Of a DNA stretch of 24,160 bases, positions 1 through 9,089 are shown piece after piece (position 1 is the first letter of the stretch; the number at the start of each line of letters is the position of its first letter). The position numbers and the translations under genes are program-made. The notes under the pieces are model-generated. The model was not told the origin of the DNA, made no database searches, and worked only from the letters and a program-made list of their open reading frames with translations. Source of the DNA: Chromera velia (lineage: Eukaryota; Sar; Chromeraceae); contig JAHBMJ010001960.1 in NCBI GenBank assembly GCA_018398765.1, positions 1 to 24,160 of the forward strand, read 5' to 3'.

Positions 1-1
1 A

Positions 2-295
2 GTCAACGCACCCACCTTTTTCCAACGAGCAATGACGCTCGTCCTCGCATTGCTCCCACGAGAGATAGCACTTGTCTACGTCGATGATGTGATCATCTTC
101 TCTCGTAGTCACGCCGAGCACTTGCAGGACCTCCGTGAGGTCTTCACCCTTGTTCGTGCCGCTGGTCTGAAGCTCCGCCTCGAAAAGGCACAGATTGGAA
201 AGGCATAGGTGGAGTACCTAGGTCACACCGTATCCGCCCGTGGAGTCCGTCTAAGCCAAAAGAACACGGAGAAGGTAAAGAACTGGCCGACCTGA
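2..295 (+). pseudogene. Ty3/gypsy reverse transcriptase fragment (palm, C-terminal half)
   Basis: Read from base 2, the frame opens with the conserved NAPTFFQRAM block of Ty3/gypsy RTs. It then has the catalytic YVDD box at 77-88, a KLRLEKAQIG segment and VEYLGHTVS, which are the usual motifs C to E in order. RT would copy element RNA into DNA in the cytoplasmic particle. A TAG at 206-208 interrupts it between IGKA and VEYLGH. The frame ends at TGA 293-295 just after NWPT. In relatives some 70-80 residues of thumb/connection separate this point from RNase H. Here they are missing and RNase H follows at once in another frame, so an internal deletion is inferred. Confidence 0.9.
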
Positions 296-1553
296 TGCTT
301 GCAACATTTCGATTGGGGGTGTTTTGGTACAAATCAGAGACGGGAGGGAGAGTGTGATCGCATATGCAAGCAGGGGGTTACAGGGGGTGGAGCTGAATTA
401 TGGAGCTCCAGAGCAAGAGGCTCTGGCCAATGTGTTTTGCTGCAGGCAATGGCGACACTACCTGCTTGGCAGTTCCGTTTTCTTGCGGGTGATCCAGACC
501 GATCATAAACCGAATCTAGCAATACAGGAGAACAAGTTGGCGAATAAGAGAATCAAGAAATGGGCTCTCGAATTGCAGGAGTATGGATTGCAGTTTTTGC
601 ATAAGGAGGGGAAGCCTCACACCGATGCAGATGCTGTTTCCTGTCTGCCTGTCCCGAGACAGGTAGAGCATTCGACAGACACAGGCGCTCCCCTCTGTCA
701 GCACTGTTTCCTTCCTTCTGATGGGAGCACTCCCCTCAGATCAGGATTTGATGCAGCAGTGGCAGGAGTGAAGGTAATCGAAGCCAAGTCTGCACCCACA
801 CAAGCAATCGTTCCTTTCCTGGAGAAGGTGCGACGTTCAGAGCCAACAGAGGTAGAGGTGAAAGATGTGTTTGAGTATCTGCAGAAGAAGTCTCTTCCGG
901 AGGATCTTCAGCGCCGACGGACGGTGCTAGCACAGGAGTCTTTGTTTGAGTTGAGGGATGGCTTGCTCTACAGGTTTTCAAATGAGTCTGAGCAGTTGTA
1001 TGTCCCTGCCCATTTGAGAGAGACGGTGCTGGTGATGCACTACAATCATCCCATGGCAGGACACGCAGCAACAAAGAAGCTGACAGCTCGGCTTCTCACC
1101 GAATTCTGGTGGCTAGGTCTGCGTAAGGATGTGTGCAGCTGGGTCTACAAGTGCCACCCCTGTCAGGAGAGAAGAGCACAAGCACCGCAATACAACCCAC
1201 AGACTGTTCCCGTCCCCACTCGACCCTTCCAGAAGGTCGGCATTGACGTGAAAGGTCCTTTGCTTACCTCCCGTAGAGGCAACCGATTTGTCTTTATCAT
1301 CACGTGTGCCCTCACACGATGGCCAGAGACCTTTGCCTTGCCAGAGGTCCCCGCATGGGTTGTTGCAAAGATTCTTTTCGAGGAGATCATCTGCAGATAT
1401 GGCTTTATCGAAGAGTTGGTGTCAGACAGGGGGACGAACTTCCTTAGCGAGATTGTGAGGGAGCTCCTTACCGTCATGAAGGTCCGTCACCACACCACAA
1501 CAGGGTATCATCCACAGGCAAACGGCATCGCTGAGCGATTCAATCGTTCGTAG
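294..1553 (+). pseudogene. Ty3/gypsy RNase H plus integrase (zinc-binding and catalytic core)
   Basis: This frame starts at the deletion junction with DACNISIGGVL, the first RNase H motif; its Asp codon is 294-296. TDHKPNLAI and a degenerate HKEGKPHTDADAVS follow. A linker leads to the integrase HHCC zinc finger (HYNHPMAGH ... CHPCQ, about 1039-1170). The DDE core then shows GIDVKGPL, VSDRGTNF and GYHPQANGIAERFNRS, with all three acidic residues present. Integrase would join the cDNA to the genome in the nucleus. The frame stops at TAG 1551-1553 right after ERFNRS, where relatives usually have an aliphatic residue, and then continues unchanged. The ATG-less start means no independent gene is implied. 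Confidence 0.93.
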
Positions 1554-2093
1554 GCTGAGGGAGTGGGGAAGCAGCTAGATCAAGAGAAAGGGGATTGGGA
1601 TCTCTATCTCCAGCCGTACAACGCAGCATACCGCACTGTTTCCCATGCCGAGACAGGTCTCTCTCCCTTTGAATTGTTGTTTGCTCACACGCCGCAGTTG
1701 GTGCTGCGTATGCAACCACCGCCTGAGGGAGCGAGGTCTCCATCTGTCTGTTATGACGACTACTATGGATTCATTCGACAAAAACGTGTGCAGAAGATCG
1801 ACAGAGCCGTTACGAGAGCAGAGAAAGAGAGACAAGCAAGGGAAAGGCGTAATCCCCCTCCGATGACGCGAAGATTCCGTCTAGGGGACCGTGTGTTCCT
1901 GCGCAGACCTCCTAATCCGATGGGGAAGCAACCCACCTTCGAGGCGAGAGCAGAAGGAACCTATGTGGTCGTAGGGACACCGAAGAACAGACCACATATG
2001 ACCGTGATCAGGCCTCTAGGAGGAAAAAAGAGGGACGTGGTGAGTTCAGACAGATTGCAATTGTGGGAGCCAAAAGATGGAGAGAAGGAATAG
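1554..2093 (+). pseudogene. Ty3/gypsy integrase C-terminal part with GPY/F-like module
   Basis: This continues the integrase in the same frame after the TAG at 1551. DWDLYLQPYNAAYRT and AETGLSPFELLF are the standard post-core motifs (compare AYRTSVHESTG.SPFELVYG in the family). A basic stretch leads to FRLGDRVFLRRP and ADG-like ARAEGTYVVVG ... DVVSSDRLQLW, which matches the GPY/F or SH3-like integrase tail. It ends at TAG 2091-2093 after DGEKE, again with the frame open on the other side. It acts as part of integrase, so it should not be read as a separate gene. Confidence 0.88.
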
Positions 2094-2489
2094 AGTGAAA
2101 AGAGCGAGGAGAGTGAAGCAGAGGAAGACTCTGCACTGCCGAGGGAAGAGAGATACCAGGAGGAGAAGAGAGTAGCTGCGGAGACGAGAAGATTGTTTGA
2201 AAGAGAAGGAGTGATCATTCCATCAGGCACTCCTCGATCGGACTTTCGATTGGCAGAAGATCCGGAGTTGGAGGATTTGTTGGATGAGTTGGGACTGGGA
2301 GATGAGTTGGAAGTACCTGCTCAGGCAGTAGAGGGGCGGAAGCGGGGAGCCCGACGGAAAGGCCCTTCGCCAGTCCGTATCTCTGCGAGTGGAATTCGAG
2401 ACGGCAAGGAAACGTACCGAGTCTCGTTCGACGACGGAACGTTTGCCTGGTTGTCAGAGGAAGAGATTGACTTGCCTGAGATGGTTTAA
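2094..2489 (+). pseudogene. C-terminal extension of Ty3 pol: acidic linker plus SH3/Tudor-like tail
   Basis: In the same frame after TAG 2091 comes a highly acidic linker ([12 protein letters not shown]), then a helical charged part (RRLFEREG). It ends in a compact motif, [17 protein letters not shown] then [14 protein letters not shown], and a TAA at 2487-2489. The Y.V.F.DG...W....EEI pattern resembles a small beta-barrel of the Tudor/SH3/chromo type. Chromoviral integrases carry a chromodomain in this place that targets insertion to chromatin. The Tudor-like reading is inference from pattern alone. Only one stop separates it from integrase, which supports one original polyprotein. Confidence 0.65.
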
Positions 2490-2646
2490 GAATTCGAAAG
2501 AAAGAGAGAAAAGGTTTTGATGGGACTGAGTTAAATGATTTTCATGCTTCTGGAACCTTGTAATGATTGCGCTGATTTGCATACGCTGATGCTGAGGTCC
2601 TTTCCATTCTTTCCTTGTTGCGTTCTGCTCAGGGACGGGCAGAGTT

Positions 2647-2657
2647 AAGGGGGGGAG
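2647..2657 (+). other. Polypurine tract of the Ty3-like element
   Basis: The AAGGGGGGGAG run lies about 160 bases after the pol stop and directly before the LTR. This is the position and composition expected for the plus-strand primer of an LTR retrotransposon. The stretch 2490-2646 between pol and this site holds no gene that I can see. Confidence 0.75.
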
Positions 2658-2661
2658 TGGT

Positions 2662-3161
2662 TGTTGGGGACCAGAAAGAATTCATGCGCGCACGCCGAGC
2701 GATAAAGAAAGCGCGAGGCGGGACCAGAAAGAATTTATGCACGCACGTCGAGCGATAAAGAAAGCGCAAGGCGATGTCAGGCAATAAGCACCGCCCGTAC
2801 ATGCAGAGCGCTCATGTAGTTTGCAATGCATGCATAAATACATGGAAAAAGAAATACTACAGAAGTGAGTTCACATAAAACGGAATAACACAGAGACAGA
2901 ACAGATGTCAGAAAGACGGACACAGCAAATACAGAGGTGATATGCATTTAAGTGGACCGATACAGATGAATACCGTATTATATGCACAACGCGTGCACGC
3001 ATGCCGTCTGACTGACCGATCGTATCTGTTCTGAGTAGCCAACCTGAAATCTCTCGATCTAGAAGGAGTTGAAAGATAAAGGACCAGACGAACAGACCTT
3101 TGCGTAGATACACGTAAGTAGAAGTCGTAGTCCTATACGCTAGCCCTACGTATGCTCAACA
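2662..3161 (+). repeat. 3' LTR of the Ty3-like element (500 bp)
   Basis: It begins TGTTGGGGA just after the polypurine tract and ends GCTCAACA, giving the TG...CA ends and a 5-bp terminal inverted repeat TGTTG/CAACA. The base after it (3162) is the first base of homology between the two 535-bp repeats, which independently fixes the right border. It carries two 53-bp tandem units at its left end and a TATA-like CATAAATA near 2833. A start at 2658 (TGGTTG) is an alternative. The matching 5' LTR is outside the window, so this is not confirmed by comparison. Confidence 0.72.
2667..2772 (+). repeat. 53-bp tandem repeat, two copies, inside the Ty3 LTR
   Basis: Units are 2667-2719 and 2720-2772, each starting GGGACCAGAAAGAAT and ending AAGGC or GAGGC. 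They differ at four positions with no indel, and all four changes are C/T or G/A. Two of them fall in CpG. Tandem units near an LTR's start often affect its promoter activity, but nothing here shows that directly. Confidence 0.9.
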
Positions 3162-3696
3162 TAAGCTCTGTATAGCGTAAGAGTCAAACACTGAAGGCTG
3201 TGTCCAATACTGTTTGCAGGTTGATTTTCTCAAAGGGAATTGAGTTCCAAAAAGTGCAGAACTGTCGATCTGATCTTATTTGAAATGTTACTTAGATTTC
3301 TGATCTTGTTTTGCTGATTGAAAGACTTTGTGTTGCTCATTAAGTCTTCCAGAAAGTCTTTTGTGCATGTGACAGTCCATCTTTGGTGTGATGCAGGCCG
3401 CGGTTGGCTGGCTCGGCCCTGGCTCGGCATGATTTTATCTCGGCATGGCTCGAAAGACTTTTGAGTCGAAAGACTAGGTCTTGAAAGACTTTAACTCGGC
3501 TTTGCTCACGGTATAAGTCTTTTAGCTCGGCCTCTCTCACTACATGAATTCCATACTAGCCCTGACTAGAGCTTTATATGGCTCGATCAGGTGTTTCAGT
3601 ATTGCTTGGTTGGGTATTATTCTAAGTCTAGGCCTTTTAGTACTTAGGCCTATTTATTTCTGTTTTTAAAGTTTGGGGTTCCACTACTACATAACA
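3162..3696 (-). repeat. 535-bp direct repeat, copy 1 (3' LTR of the LARD-like element, truncated)
   Basis: It matches 9090-9624 base for base at a constant offset of 5928, apart from 11 transitions. Read on the - strand it starts TGTTATGTAGTAG, a plausible TG LTR start. Homology stops abruptly at 3162, where the Ty3 LTR ends in CAACA. It contains at least six AAGACTT/AAGTCTT words. A 66-codon - strand ORF is open in both copies, but this follows from their near identity and is no evidence of a gene. Confidence 0.85.
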
Positions 3697-3726
3697 TATG
3701 CCCCCTTTTAAAGTTTGGGGTTCCAC
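3664..3726 (-). repeat. 21-bp direct repeat straddling the LTR edge, with polypurine tract
   Basis: A 21-base word beginning TTTTAAAGTTTGGGG and ending TTCCAC occurs at 3664-3684 inside the LTR and again at 3706-3726 just outside it. On the - strand the outer copy runs into the polypurine tract (CTTTAAAAGGGGGC, about 3700-3713) and then the LTR start TGTTAT. At the other LTR (9592-9612) only the inner copy exists. Confidence 0.75.
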
Positions 3727-6700
3727 GCCCAAATAAATTACTATGATATGTATTAGCATGTATGGAAGGTCTGTCATGTGAAGGTATTCCGTGCTGGGTC
3801 TGCTCAGACCATGCAGGGTACGCTTTACCCTTAATTACATGGGACCCAGGTGCAGTCTGATGCCTCACGTGTGTAATCAATCAAATTTATTGCTATACCG
3901 CTTCATGCATGCATTCTCTCGCTTCCACGAACCCTTGGAAAAAAACCGGTGGACCACTGGTTTTTTGGGCATGTCCCGCGGGCCCTATCGTGGGCGGCCA
4001 GGTTCCCTCGCTAAGAACACATTTTATTCTGGGTTCGAGGATTAATTCCCGTGCATTGTCATGCATGCATGCATGTATGCATATTATTTTTCACTGAAAC
4101 TCCTGCATGCATGCGAAATAACATTCGGGTAAATCAACGGTCAGACAAAATGACAGTCAGACGAAAGTTAGTCTGAAGGCAAAGGAATCGTATGTCCCCT
4201 CCTTTCCCTTTTCTTCAGCTGTTCACTCTGGCTGCTGTGTAGTCTCTCTAGTGTTCGTGAATGTGGTTCTTCTTTTGTGCCTGGTGAAGCGTGCATTGGC
4301 TCTCCCAAGGACCACGTGAGGGTGGGGGCCACGCAGCCAAGGGCTCCAACTAGCCCTGACGAGACCCGGGATCGACTATTTTAATCCAAAGTATCACCAG
4401 GGGGCCTTCCACGCCCGATCCCTTTTTGGAGAGCTTCCACGTGCTTCATGGAATAGAACCGAATGAGGTGAGTTGTTTCGAATTCTTTGTGTGCATTTTG
4501 AAGTCTTTTCCTGTTCTTCCACCCACGATATGTCTAGTCTTTCAATATTTCTGCTATGTGTTGCGCGCATTCGCTGCACGTGCATACCTGAAGTCTTTTG
4601 TGTATCTATATGAAAGACTGCTTTCTACTTAATTGTCTCCAAGTCTTCTTGCTTCTCTTCCTTTTCCGTTTAGTAATGGTTCGGACGGTTAATATGTTGC
4701 TGAGCCGTCTCCTTTTCTTGATGCTTGTTCCTCCTTGCGGCGTCAAAAAGTGCTTCTCTCCTCGTACTGGTGCCTTCCTTGTCGGTTGGGAGTAGTTCTC
4801 GAACTGTTTCCCGTTCATTTTCTCCCCAGGCCCTACAACTGGTCATCTTGACTTATGTTAGCCACTTCCGTCTTCTCCTTGACTGTGCTTGCTGCTTCAT
4901 CGTACTGGATTGTGCTTCTTTTTATCTCAACTCTTCCATCTGTATTATGTTTCTTTTAGGGTTGGGTCCCTTCCTTGCTAAGACCTTCTTCTTTTTACGG
5001 AACACCTAGTGAATGCCATGGTCAGCTTCCTCTGGGGGGTTCTTTTGTGGGCGTCCCCACTCATTTGTCCCTGCAGGCGTCCCTGCAGTGCAAGCGTCCT
5101 TACAGACTGATGACCCTCCCATTGTGAGTGACTGGTGCCATGCTTACTGTCTTTTCATGCGGTGTCTCTCTTTGTTTCTTCTTTTCTGTTAGTGTTTTGA
5201 TGTCTCGTCTCAGGTGCTATCTAATCCTCTAAGTTAACCAATCCGAGCACGCGTCCAACTCTGCAAGTGGCCGTCTCGTCGCACTGCTTGCAGACAACCT
5301 CGCCCAGTTTTATGGTACTACTGCGCGCTTCAAACTTGAATTATGGCGGTGTGAATAGCCGGAGAGAGCATTCTGCTTGCTTGCCCACTCTATCCATCAC
5401 TCATTCCTGGTTTCGCATATGCCCCCTTTCAAAGTTTTCTCCTCCTGCCTTTCTATCGTTGCAGGGCATCGCTCTTACTCCGGATCTACTTGCAAAGCGG
5501 GGGAAGACCATACGACTGGAAATTCTTCGACGGTCATTCAGTTCTCCCGCATGCGCGTGGCATCGTCTAATACAGCCTGTGAGACCTTGCTTATGTATCC
5601 CCTTCTCTTTTTTTGGCCGCTCGTCATGGGAAGATCTCACAACAAGGTTGTCTATGTTTTCCCCTCACCGCGTGGGGGTAACTTTCTCCTCCTCCCTTGA
5701 ACGGGATCGCGTGGTCCGAACAAAAACCGCACCGGTATCGCACTTGCGAAGCACCGCATGCCTTCTGAGACGTTTTTTTTTCTTTTTCACTTCTTGTTTT
5801 TCATTTCTTTTCCGTTTTTTTCGCAGTTTTATGATAGTGGCGCCTCTGAGTTCGCTATCCTCCAGTCAGTCTATGCTTTCCTTCCTTTATCTACTATATG
5901 TCTCTTCTGTCGTCTCCTTCTCTTCGATCCCTTTTCTTCTTAAGCCTTGACTTGAAATTCCCTTTTCAGCCTTCCTTTTCTTTGTTTAGCGGCACTTCAT
6001 CGTTGTTCTCGACTTTCTTTGGGTCGATCTTTCTTCCATTTGTTTTGCGGGTCTCTCCGGTTAGCACGAGTTCAGACCCAGGCATCGTGCGGCCTCTTTT
6101 TTTTTTTTCTTTTTGAGCAAGTCAGTCGGAGTCACTCCCATGTACTTTCTTTTTTCTTTTCTTCTGGTTTCCCTCCCGTGATGTCTTTTCCCTTCGTTTA
6201 AGAAAAAAGCATCCTTCAGCGAGTGCTGTGTCGTGGGTCTTGCCGAGTGTGCGTGTGGGAGTGGCAGCAGCTCCGATTGCATTGGCCATCGTGAAGGTAA
6301 ATCGAAGTGCGAGTCATGAAGGTAAGTTGGTCATACCCGTCATCTCCTCCTTCCCTATTCATTCTCCATCTTCTTCTTCTTCCTACTTTCTTCAGCTTTC
6401 TTCTCCTTCTTGCGGATCTGTCAGTGTTGTTCTTTTTCTCGTCTTCTCATTGGGTCGTCGGTTTCATGGACAGAAAGTGATTGAGGCGAGGTCGGATCAT
6501 GACTGTCTGACCTTTTCACACATACATGCATTTGCCGTCTCCTTTTCATTCCTCCTTTCTCCACACTTCTCTACCCCTTCAACTCCTTTCTCTCTCCCTC
6601 TGCTTGCGTGCAGAGATTCATTTGCACCCTCTGGCATCCGTTGTTGCTGTCTAGGGGCTGGTGTCTCTCCCTTTTGTGCAGGCGCTTCCGTTTCGTGCCG

Positions 6701-7581
6701 ATGACTTGATGAAGGTCAGTCATTCAGTCTACCTATCCGTTCTTCCTTCCTTCCTCCAACTTTCTTCCCCATTACCACTCTTCCCTCAGCCAGATAAGTT
6801 AGTCTGCTTGTCCGTGATGGTTCTCTTTGAGGGAGATAGCACATTCTTTCCTTTTCGTCTGTTCTGACCACTTCGATTAAGCAGAAAGGTCAGGCAGGAA
6901 GGTCAGTCAGTTTGACCTTACCCTTCTTCCCTTATTTTCCTCTGTATTTCTCCCCTTATCTATCCTCAATTCTCACCTCCCTTCAGCTGTGTGTGCCTCT
7001 CTGTAATTAGCTCTCGTCCTGAGCGTTTCTTCTTTTGTTTTGGTTTATTGTGGTCAAGCGGTTAAGGGTGGTAGAGCAGTGGTTTGTTTGGGAATGAGGA
7101 GAGCGGAGGAGAGAGAAAGATAATCGCATCATCCATATTTGCACGTGCGCATATCGGGTTTCTTTCTTACTCGGGTATGCATCGAGGACTTCCTTGCTCT
7201 CTCCAGTCTCCTTCCCTGGTTGGGTCAGGAGGTCCCCCCGTTGTGTTTATTTTTTTTCTTTCTTTTCGACTTTTCGTTGATGGGGGGGGAAATTGGTCAG
7301 GGCAAGCCACATCTTTCTCGTTGGTCCAGTATCCTTTCTTCCATCCCTTATATTTGATCAGGTACTGAGTATTTATTTTATATTTCCCTTTTTCCAGAGA
7401 CTTTCTCGACTTGATATGCTCTTTTGTTTTCGTCTGAATCAGAGTCCGATTGACCCTTTTTTATTCGTTTGTTTGTTCCTCCTTCCCTTCCATCTTGAGT
7501 GTGTTTTCTTTTTCTGTACGTTGCTCGAGGGATTTGATCCCCTTCTTCCCCCCCCCTTCTTTTTCTCTGTTTGTACGTACA

Positions 7582-7735
7582 GTTGATGATTGGAGGCGGG
7601 TGCCCCCCTCAGACTGGGCATGCTCCAATGGAGTGGTGGGGCCGATGCTCGCTTTGGCTCGTTCATCCCTGCTTGGTCAGCTCGATTTCTTGATCGTTGT
7701 ACGTCGGGCCGATTTTTGTGGCTATGATGCTGCTG
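7582..7735 (+). other. Exon-like block, unrecognised
   Basis: The block follows a T-rich tract ending in TACGTACAG and runs open for about 50 codons (DDWRRVPPSDWACSNG ... DFCGYDAAG) to a GTTAGC donor-like site. Its composition is balanced, unlike the T/C-rich DNA on both sides. I recognise no domain. It could be an exon of a gene on the + strand, antisense to the surrounding LTR element, or chance. Confidence 0.25.
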
Positions 7736-7880
7736 GTTAGCTGCAAATCTTTGAGAGGGGAAGGCTGGGGCGCACAGGGATCTACACCATTCGTACATTT
7801 ATTCCTTTTCGGATTATTCGCAGTCGTGACTTTCTGTGCTCATAACTTCGTCTCTCTCTCTCTCTCTTTTTTTCTTTTTC

Positions 7881-7965
7881 AGTTAGGATAGAGATCAGAA
7901 CAGAGAAGATGCCGTTCAGAGTGTATGCCTTCGCTGTGCCGCCTGGGTCTCTTGCTTTGATAATG
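7881..7965 (+). other. Exon-like block with a CxxC pair, unrecognised
   Basis: A TTTTTCTTTTTCAG acceptor-like tract precedes it and GTATGTGTG, a good eukaryotic donor, follows. One phase reads DRDQNREDAVQS then VCLRCAAWVSCFDN with no stop. No family is recognised, and a single short exon cannot be called with certainty. Confidence 0.25.
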
Positions 7966-8529
7966 TATGTGTGCGTGTTTGTGTACGTTCTTATGTTTCC
8001 TCACCATTCCCTCTTCTGTGCACCGAGAGTGTTGAAGACTCTGTTTTGACGGTCAAGGTGGACTTGTTTTCGTTTGTTCCATTTTTTTTTTTCATTTGAC
8101 TCTTTATATTGCGTCTTTCCGATCCTGTCAAGATTGATGCAACATACTTCAATTCGCCTCGTATCTTTCTCGTATGTTTGTGAATCATCTACGTAAAAAC
8201 AAAAATGGGTTGCAAAGTGTTCTTGACTCAAATAACGACTTTACCGTGGTGTGAATTCTCCTCTTACTCTCTCCGCCCTTCATGGTTCCGTCAGTCAGCG
8301 CGTCTTCACAATGTCCTTGCTCCTCGCGCTCTTCAATTCCGGTGAAAACGTGTGCTGCCCTCCTGATCGTAGTGTTTGTGATCATCTTTGCTCTCTTTTT
8401 ACTGTTGGAGAGTTCCTCTTTGGTCGCTATCCACCCAAGTATGAAAGACAGGTGTCCCTCAGGTGGTTGTATGATGGTTGCTGTTTCCTCCCCTCGCCGT
8501 CTCTTCAGGTTGGTTTCCTAGTTGGTTTG

Positions 8530-8990
8530 TGTCAGAATTTTAGACAGAGCTTCGCTGTTTGGTCGGGATGTGATAGTGAGTGGCTGCTTCTCCCTCTCTC
8601 TCTCTTTCTCTTTTTTTTTTTCAGTTTTTAGCAGAGCTTCGCCGTAGGGTCTGGTTTTCCTGGTAGTGTAGGTTTTCTCAAGGAAAGCAGGAGGGTCAAT
8701 TCTTGTCTGTGGGAGCTTTTGGCAGGGCTTCGCTGTAAGGCCCGGTTTCTTTCTGAGCGCAGGGTTTTGCACAAAGGAGCAGAAAGGTCCTTGGAGTCTT
8801 CTGTGTGTTGGAGTTTTGGCCAGAGCTTCGCTGTGAGCTTCATTTCTTCTTAAGATGCCAATTCCCCAAAAGGAACAGAAGGGTCAGTTTTCCCTGTGAG
8901 GGTTTTGGACAGAGCTTCGCCGTGAGGTCCGTTCTTCATCTGGGCGCAGGATTTATCAAAGCAACAGAAGGGTCGACTCTTGCTGAAAGC
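8530..8990 (+). repeat. Degenerate tandem repeat, five units of about 87-98 bp
   Basis: A conserved core CAGAGCTTCGCYGT (one variant CAGGGCTTCGCTGT) starts at 8545, 8632, 8723, 8821 and 8910, giving spacings of 87, 91, 98 and 89. Each core is preceded by a TTTTGG- or TTTTA-like word. Later units also share a downstream CAAAGGARCAGAARGGTC-like block. The array sits near the 5' end of the LARD-like element in that element's own direction, where a leader or packaging region would lie; that role is inference. Confidence 0.85.
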
Positions 8991-9089
8991 GTTACCACGT
9001 GTTCTGTACTGCTCTGACCCTATTCGCCAGAAGGCAGCCAGAATCTATAAGAATCTCTAAGGGACCTAGTCTTGGGCAGAGACAAGACG

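Larger units (their letters stand above)
1..3161 (+). mobile_element. Ty3/gypsy-like LTR retrotransposon, 3' part, degenerate
   Basis: The pol order RT, RNase H, integrase is the Ty3/gypsy order. It is followed by a non-coding stretch, a polypurine tract and a 3' LTR. The 5' LTR, gag, protease and the first half of RT lie left of the window. The copy is dead: three in-frame TAG codons (206, 1551, 2091) and a deletion with frame change near 293 interrupt pol. Its right end at 3161 coincides exactly with the start of homology between the two 535-bp repeats, so it appears to sit inside another element's LTR. The class assignment is firm; the family is not named. Confidence 0.9.
3714..8520. other. 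Internal region of the LARD-like element; pyrimidine-rich on +, no recognised gene
   Basis: This long stretch has no recognisable protein domain on either strand. The + strand is strongly T/C-rich from about 4200 to 8500. Longer ORFs here, such as 5267-5950 on +, are low in complexity and look like products of that bias. TGCATGCA palindromes lie at 4062-4080 and 4103-4112. Several short pieces look like exons between a T/C-rich CAG acceptor and a GT donor, for example 6673-6714, 7582-7735 and 7881-7965. This may be a captured or host spliced sequence, but no protein family is recognised. TC microsatellites lie at 7852-7880 and 8591-8624. Confidence 0.5.

Noticed and set aside
4030-4055. tRNA-like B box (GGTTCGAGG)
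   Set aside because: The final bases do not match the B-box consensus, and no A box or cloverleaf could be built around it.
5267-5950. 227-codon plus-strand ORF in the LARD interior
   Set aside because: It crosses several intron-like pyrimidine tracts and becomes Phe/Ser/Leu low complexity; at most small parts could be exons.
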